From Plesiocystis pacifica SIR-1 (GTDB lineage Bacteria; Myxococcota_A; Polyangia; Nannocystales; Nannocystaceae): 35,944 nucleotides of DNA. Made by a program: the position numbers and the translations under genes. The stretch is from contig NZ_ABCS01000097.1 in the NCBI RefSeq assembly GCF_000170895.1, positions 1-35,944 on the forward strand, given 5' to 3'. Under the pieces are notes generated by a model. It was not told the DNA's origin. It did no database searches and saw nothing but the letters and a program-made list of their open reading frames with translations. This document shows, piece after piece, positions 32,041-35,944 of this stretch (the stretch's first letter is position 1; the number at the start of each line of letters is the position of its first letter).

Positions 32041-32046
32041 ACGATA
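32041..32046 (-). promoter_or_regulatory. -10-like TATCGT, six bases before ATG
   Basis: On the - strand TATCGT ends exactly six bases before ATG 32034. On the + strand TAGCGG (32045-32050) overlaps it and could be the -10 of the divergent gene, so the two promoters would compete. Confidence 0.4.
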
Positions 32047-32054
32047 GCGGTGAC

Positions 32055-32059
32055 AAGGA
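32055..32059 (+). promoter_or_regulatory. Ribosome binding site AAGGA
   Basis: AAGGA four bases before ATG 32064. Its presence marks this gene as leadered, unlike its divergent neighbour. Confidence 0.5.
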
Positions 32060-32063
32060 TCCC

Positions 32064-34469
32064 ATGCGACGCTTTTGGCGAGGCCCCTCGTTTTCTCTGG
32101 CTGCGACCACGGTCTTGACCCTGAGTGCTGCGACCTTGACGGCCTGCGGAGACGACGGAGGAGCCGAGGGCGGAGCGGACGAGGTCGGCGACAGCAGCGG
32201 CGGCATCGAGACCGGGACCACCGAAGACAGCGAGAGCTCGAGCTCGGACAGCACCACCGCGGAGGAGTCCACCGGCGACCTCGAGTCGGGCTGCGAGATG
32301 ACCTGCGGCGACGACTGCTGCGCGGCCGACGAGGTCTGCAACGAGCAGACCCTCGAGTGCGTGCTCGACTGCGGCGAGCAAAGCGGCGCGCTCATCGAGC
32401 CCTGCGGCGACGACGAGCCGGTGTGCTGCGGCGACGGCGAGATCTGCTACGTCGGCATGTGCATCACCCCGGGCAACGCCTGCGAGGACCTGGCCTGCGC
32501 GACCGAGACCGACTCCGACTGCCCCGCCGGGGAGGTCTGCGACCCCGACCTGGGCCAGTGCGTCCCCGACCTGGCCGACGAGTCCTGCATCTACACCCCC
32601 GAGGCCGGCGTGTTCGAGCCGGTCCCGCGCTGGTCCTGGGGCGAGCGACAGGTCCGCAGCTGCACCACCGAGGCCGACTGCCAGGTCGAAGAAATCTGCG
32701 ACATGGGCACCTGCGCCGTGACCTGGCCGCACTTCCAGCCCGTCGAGTACCCCGAGTACGTCCAGGTCATGGCCTCGCCCATGGTCGCGGACCTCGACGG
32801 CGACTGCATCCCCGAGGTCGTGTTCAACAGCTTCTCGCCTGCGGAGTGGGCCGCCGACGGCGTGCTCCGGGTGCTGCGCGGGGACACGGGCGAGCCGGTG
32901 TGGACCTACGGCGACGCGGCCAACCGCTTCGACGGCACGGCCATCCCAGCCATCGGCGACCTCGACTACGACGGCGACCTCGAGATCGTCAACGTCGGCA
33001 ACGACAACCGCCTGCGCATGCTCGACCACGCCGGGGCCCTGGTCTGGACCTCGGACGCGATCACCGGCAACCAGGTCTCGGGCGCGCCGGCCATCGCCAA
33101 CTTCGACATCCAGGGCGACGCCGAGATCGCCTACGGCCGCGCCGTGTTCGACAGCGCCGGCAGCTTGCTGTGGGAGGGGGCGGGGGGCATCGGCACCAAC
33201 AACGCCTACGCCACCCTCAGCTGCGTCGCCGACCTCGACGGGGACCTGCGCCCCGAGCTCATCGGCGGCGGCACGGCCTACACCTTCGGCGGCACCGTGG
33301 GCGTGGACTTTGCCGGCTCCGTGCTGTGGCAAAGCGGCGGCGACGGCTACTGCGGCGTGGCCGACTTCGACCTCGACGGCGCCCCGGAGGTCGTGGTCGT
33401 GCGCGGGGGCTCCATCGACGTGCTCGACGGCCTGACCGGCGCGCTCTTGGCTGGCTTCCCGATCCCCGGCGGCGGCATGGGCGGCCCGCCGAACATCGCC
33501 GACTTCGACGGCGACGGCCTGCCCGACATCGGCCTGGCCGGCGGGGCCAACTACGTCGTCGTGAGCTTCGACGGCGTCGACAGCCTCGACACCCTGGTCA
33601 AGCTGTGGGACGCCGAGACCAAGGACGTGTCCTCCAACCGCACGGGCTCCTCGGTGTTCGACTTCGACGGCGACGGCCGCTCGGAGGTCGTCTACGGCGA
33701 CGAGTGGTACCTGCGCATCTACCCCGGCGTCGAGCCCGACTGCCAGACGATGCCCCCGGGCCCCGGCTGCGACCAGGACATGACCGACGACGAGATCCTG
33801 TTCATCGACATCACCAGCTCGGGCACGCGCGTGGAGTACCCGGTGATCGCCGACGTCGACGGCGACTTCAAGGCCGAGATCGTCGTCTCGACCAACAACA
33901 TGTTCGACCAGGGCAACATCGGCGACGCGGGCGTGGAGCTGTTCGAGGACCGCCTCGACAACTGGGTCGGCACCTTGCCGATCTGGAACCAGCACAGCTT
34001 CCACGTCACCAACGTCGACGCCAAGGGCGGCATCCCGGTGGTCGAGCCCAGCAACTGGGTCACGCCCATGGAGAACCCGGAGAACTCCTACCGGCGCAAC
34101 TCCCAGGGCGGCGTGGAGAACTGCGCCCCCGACCTGGTGCCCCAGGACCTCACCACCGTGGGCGTGTGCGGGGCCGACGTGACCTTCGAGGCGCGGGTCT
34201 GCAACCAGGGCTGCCTGGGCGTGGGTCCGGGGGTCGAGGTGAGCTTCACCGAGGCCGAGGCCGGCTTGCTCGGCACGGTCCAGACCGACACGGCGATCCC
34301 CGCTGGCGGGTGCGTGAAGGTCGAGCTGACGATCCCCGCGCCGGGGCCGGGGCCCTACCTGGTCACGGTCAGCGTCGACGACGACGGCATGGGCCAGGGC
34401 GCGCTCAACGAGTGCATCGAGGACAACAACAGCGAAGGACCCGTCGAGCTGTGCCCCAACATCGGCTGA
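32064..34469 (+). CDS. FG-GAP/VCBS-repeat lipoprotein with CARDB-like tail
   Basis: 801 residues. Signal peptide with lipobox LTAC (Cys28), then GDDGG and an acidic Ser/Thr/Glu linker to about 75. A Cys-rich region (about 78-185: CEMTCGDDCCAADEVC, CCGDGEICYVGMC, CPAGEVCDPDLGQCVPD) looks like small disulfide modules. From about 225 to 640 there are eight calcium-type repeats: ADLDGDCIPEVV, GDLDYDGDLEIV, ANFDIQGDAEIA, ADLDGDLRPELI, ADFDLDGAPEVV, ADFDGDGLPDIG, FDFDGDGRSEVV, ADVDGDFKAEIV. These form an FG-GAP/VCBS beta-propeller like that of integrin alpha chains, binding Ca2+ in D-x-D-G-D loops. The last 120 residues (PDLVPQDLTTVGVCGADVTFEARVCNQG) resemble CARDB, an adhesion-type Ig fold. Probably a surface adhesin or binding protein. 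Partner unknown. Confidence 0.92.
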   Translation: MRRFWRGPSFSLAATTVLTLSAATLTACGDDGGAEGGADEVGDSSGGIETGTTEDSESSSSDSTTAEESTGDLESGCEMTCGDDCCAADEVCNEQTLECVLDCGEQSGALIEPCGDDEPVCCGDGEICYVGMCITPGNACEDLACATETDSDCPAGEVCDPDLGQCVPDLADESCIYTPEAGVFEPVPRWSWGERQVRSCTTEADCQVEEICDMGTCAVTWPHFQPVEYPEYVQVMASPMVADLDGDCIPEVVFNSFSPAEWAADGVLRVLRGDTGEPVWTYGDAANRFDGTAIPAIGDLDYDGDLEIVNVGNDNRLRMLDHAGALVWTSDAITGNQVSGAPAIANFDIQGDAEIAYGRAVFDSAGSLLWEGAGGIGTNNAYATLSCVADLDGDLRPELIGGGTAYTFGGTVGVDFAGSVLWQSGGDGYCGVADFDLDGAPEVVVVRGGSIDVLDGLTGALLAGFPIPGGGMGGPPNIADFDGDGLPDIGLAGGANYVVVSFDGVDSLDTLVKLWDAETKDVSSNRTGSSVFDFDGDGRSEVVYGDEWYLRIYPGVEPDCQTMPPGPGCDQDMTDDEILFIDITSSGTRVEYPVIADVDGDFKAEIVVSTNNMFDQGNIGDAGVELFEDRLDNWVGTLPIWNQHSFHVTNVDAKGGIPVVEPSNWVTPMENPENSYRRNSQGGVENCAPDLVPQDLTTVGVCGADVTFEARVCNQGCLGVGPGVEVSFTEAEAGLLGTVQTDTAIPAGGCVKVELTIPAPGPGPYLVTVSVDDDGMGQGALNECIEDNNSEGPVELCPNIG

Positions 34470-34526
34470 GCCGACTCGGGGCGGCCTGAGCAGCTGCGCC
34501 GTTCGGGGGCCCGGCCCTGCGTCGAG

Positions 34527-34574
34527 TTGCCGCAGCGGCGGGTTGTCGCAGCGTCGGCATGTCGCAGCGTCACC
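34527..34574 (+). repeat. Three 16-bp direct repeats upstream of mbnP
   Basis: TTGCCGCAGCGGCGGG (34527), TTGTCGCAGCGTCGGC (34543) and ATGTCGCAGCGTCACC (34559) are head-to-tail at an exact 16-base period. The last ends 39 bases before the mbnP ATG and just before a -10-like TGCTAGGAG (TAGGAG 34579-34584). Non-coding; a candidate regulator-binding array or slippage product. Confidence 0.6.
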
Positions 34575-34613
34575 GTGCTAGGAGCCTCGCGTCCGACGAG
34601 CCTCCGAGCGCGT

Positions 34614-35570
34614 ATGTCCTCTTTCTCACGAATTCTCCCCATCACCCTGATCCTGCTCCCGAACCTGGTCACCAGCTGCCTGTCCCCCTCCGAGGAGGAG
34701 CACGCGGCGGAAGACTTCAGCCTGCGTTTCGCCGCGAGCGTCGACGGCCAGCCGCTGGCTTGCGGTGAGGTGCTGACCGGCTTTGGCCCCGAGGGCGCGA
34801 GCACGGTCGCGCCGGCGGACCTGCGCTTTTACGTCAGCGACCTCCAGTTTTGGGACGCGGACGGCGAGCCCATCGAGCGGGCGCTCGACCGCAACGACTT
34901 CCAGTACGCCAGCGAGGCCGGCGAGGTCGCGCTCATCGACCTGACCGGCGGCGAGGACGGAGCCTGCGCGGGCGGGGCGATCGGCTTCGCCGAGGGCACG
35001 AGCCGGACCAACGCGGTCATCACGGGCCAGACCGCGCTCGACCGCGTCGCGCGGGTCAGCTTCGACGTGGGCGTGCCCCAGGCGCTGATGCGCGAGGTCA
35101 TCCTGGGCGGGACCGCCGAGGCGGCGCCCTCTCCCCTCAACGAGATGTACTGGTCGTGGGCGAGCGGCTACCGCCACCTCGTGTTCAACTTCGCGGTCGA
35201 GACGGGCGCCGACGCGTCGGGCGAGGGCTACGTGCACATCGGCAGCCGCGACTGTTCGGTCGAGGGCGGCCTGGCCCTCGAGGACCAGGAGGCCTGCGGC
35301 TTCATCAACACGCCCAGGGTCGAGCTGGACTTCGATCTGCGGGCTGACACCGTCACCCTCGACGTCGGGGCGCTGCTCGGGCAGCTCGACTTCGTGTCGC
35401 CGGTCCGCGACCCCGAGACCCACGAGGTCATCGGCGAGGGGCCGGGGGTCGAGTGCCACTCCTCGCCGATGCAGGCCGACTGCGCCCAGCTGTTCGCCAA
35501 CCTCGGCCTCGACCCGGCGAGCGGTGAGGCGAGCGCGGCGACGAACCTCGCGTTCACGGCGGAGCCCTGA
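34614..35570 (+). CDS. mbnP: MbnP family copper-binding lipoprotein
   Basis: 318 residues from ATG 34614; the in-frame ATG at 34527 would add 29 residues running through the upstream repeats. Lipobox LVTSC (Cys22). Family features: DLRFYVSDLQFWDADG (69-84), the Trp-rich block MYWSWASGYRHLVFN (178-192), HIGSRDC, paired Cys, and the C-terminal GVECHSSPMQADC (278-290). In characterised systems MbnP binds copper after the di-heme enzyme MbnH oxidises one of its Trp residues to kynurenine. Trp180 and Trp182 are present, but which Trp would be modified cannot be decided here. mbnH follows two bases after the stop, giving the usual pair. No methanobactin biosynthesis genes are seen in this window. 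Confidence 0.92.
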   Translation: MSSFSRILPITLILLPNLVTSCLSPSEEEHAAEDFSLRFAASVDGQPLACGEVLTGFGPEGASTVAPADLRFYVSDLQFWDADGEPIERALDRNDFQYASEAGEVALIDLTGGEDGACAGGAIGFAEGTSRTNAVITGQTALDRVARVSFDVGVPQALMREVILGGTAEAAPSPLNEMYWSWASGYRHLVFNFAVETGADASGEGYVHIGSRDCSVEGGLALEDQEACGFINTPRVELDFDLRADTVTLDVGALLGQLDFVSPVRDPETHEVIGEGPGVECHSSPMQADCAQLFANLGLDPASGEASAATNLAFTAEP

Positions 35571-35572
35571 GC

Positions 35573-35944
35573 ATGGCCGCGGCGCGACGACTGGCCTGGC
35601 TCAGCCTCGGGGTGTTCTCGGCGTGCGCCGAGCCCGAGCCCGAGGCGGACCGGGAGCGGGAGCTCCGGGCCCTGCTCGAGCTCCCCGAGCACTTCGAGCT
35701 CCCCGCCATCCCCGAGTCCAACCCGCTCACGGCCGAGAAGATCGCCCTGGGCCGGCGGCTCTTCTACGACCGCGATCTGTCGGGCAACGGGACCCAGTCC
35801 TGCGCCGATTGCCACCTCCAGGAGCTGGCCTTCAGCGACGGGCTCGAGACGCCGACGGGGTCGACCGGGACGGTCCTGGCCCGCAACAGCCAGGGCCTGG
35901 CCAACGTCGCCTACAACGCGAGCCTGACCTGGGCCAGCGACGGG
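35573..35944 (+). CDS. mbnH: MbnH family di-heme cytochrome c, 3' end outside window
   Basis: 124 codons are visible and the frame is open at the window edge. Lipobox VFSAC (Cys18). After a Glu-rich stretch come the family start FELPAIPESNPLTAEKIALGRRLFYDRDLS and the first heme site C-A-D-C-H (77-81), followed by LAFSDGLETPTGSTG and RNSQGLANVAYN. These match the MauG/cytochrome c peroxidase-related MbnH family; the second heme site lies beyond the window. ATG is two bases after the mbnP stop, so the two are co-transcribed and probably coupled. Role: periplasmic oxidation of MbnP. Confidence 0.9.
   Translation, partial: MAAARRLAWLSLGVFSACAEPEPEADRERELRALLELPEHFELPAIPESNPLTAEKIALGRRLFYDRDLSGNGTQSCADCHLQELAFSDGLETPTGSTGTVLARNSQGLANVAYNASLTWASDG

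Noticed and set aside
1..35944. Mobile element, phage region or genomic island
   Set aside because: No transposase, integrase, terminal repeats, tRNA att site or composition break was seen.
1..35944. tRNA, rRNA or known riboswitch
   Set aside because: No cloverleaf, rRNA-like or riboswitch-like conserved sequence was recognised in the gaps.

Overview
The window is very GC-rich DNA with no tRNA, rRNA, insertion sequence, integrase or CRISPR array that I can see. Its content points to a myxobacterium (Myxococcota), probably of the Nannocystis/Plesiocystis/Enhygromyxa group. The reasons are many short-lived-looking lipoproteins with acidic Thr/Ser/Glu/Asp linkers, an eukaryote-like Ser/Thr kinase, a giant kinase-like/ATPase/histidine kinase hybrid, an ECF sigma factor with a membrane-anchored tail, a CFI-box protein and an MbnP/MbnH pair. 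This assignment is inference from gene content.

Layout. 1-2701 (-) is the 3'-truncated gene of a large DUF4157 (HEAAH) protein that also carries a phospholipase C/P1-nuclease-like His/Asp/His motif. 2927-5806 (+) is a tandem pair of paralogous beta-propeller lipoproteins. 5962-6585 (+) is a Gfa-like/DUF6151 zinc protein. 8755-6678 (-) is an ECF sigma factor followed by a thioredoxin-like lipoprotein, with similar upstream DNA in front of both. 8946-10046 (+) is a secreted protein diverging from the sigma gene. 11565-10072 (-) is a Cys-rich, M23-like lipoprotein diverging from a patatin (11682-12575 +). 14708-12582 (-) is a Ser/Thr kinase with a multi-pass membrane tail, diverging from a lipoprotein (14815-15726 +). 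17189-15741 (-) is a four-LysM MepA-type murein endopeptidase diverging from a TolQ/ExbB-like membrane protein (17458-18189 +).

24020-18291 (-) is a 1,909-residue signalling protein whose N-terminal kinase domain has lost its catalytic residues. It ends in an intrinsic terminator that includes its own stop codon. 24258-24980 (+) is an orphan ScoA, 25053-25445 (+) a small secreted protein made of 11-residue repeats, and 25825-26799 (+) a LysR regulator. 29552-26811 (-) is a three-gene run: CFI-box protein, two-TM secreted protein and small Cys-rich lipoprotein, the last two joined by a TTGA stop/start overlap. 29728-31329 (+) and 32034-31333 (-) are unassigned envelope proteins. 32064-34469 (+) is an FG-GAP/CARDB lipoprotein. 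34614-35944 (+) is mbnP with the start of mbnH.

Most genes encode envelope or secreted proteins plus the signalling proteins that could control them. The clearest functional partnership is MbnP/MbnH, a copper-binding protein and the di-heme enzyme that modifies it. A window-wide regularity stands out: in seven genes a -10-like hexamer starting TA sits exactly six bases before the start codon, and in four more it sits seven to nine bases before it. This implies leaderless or nearly leaderless mRNAs and supports several GTG start choices.
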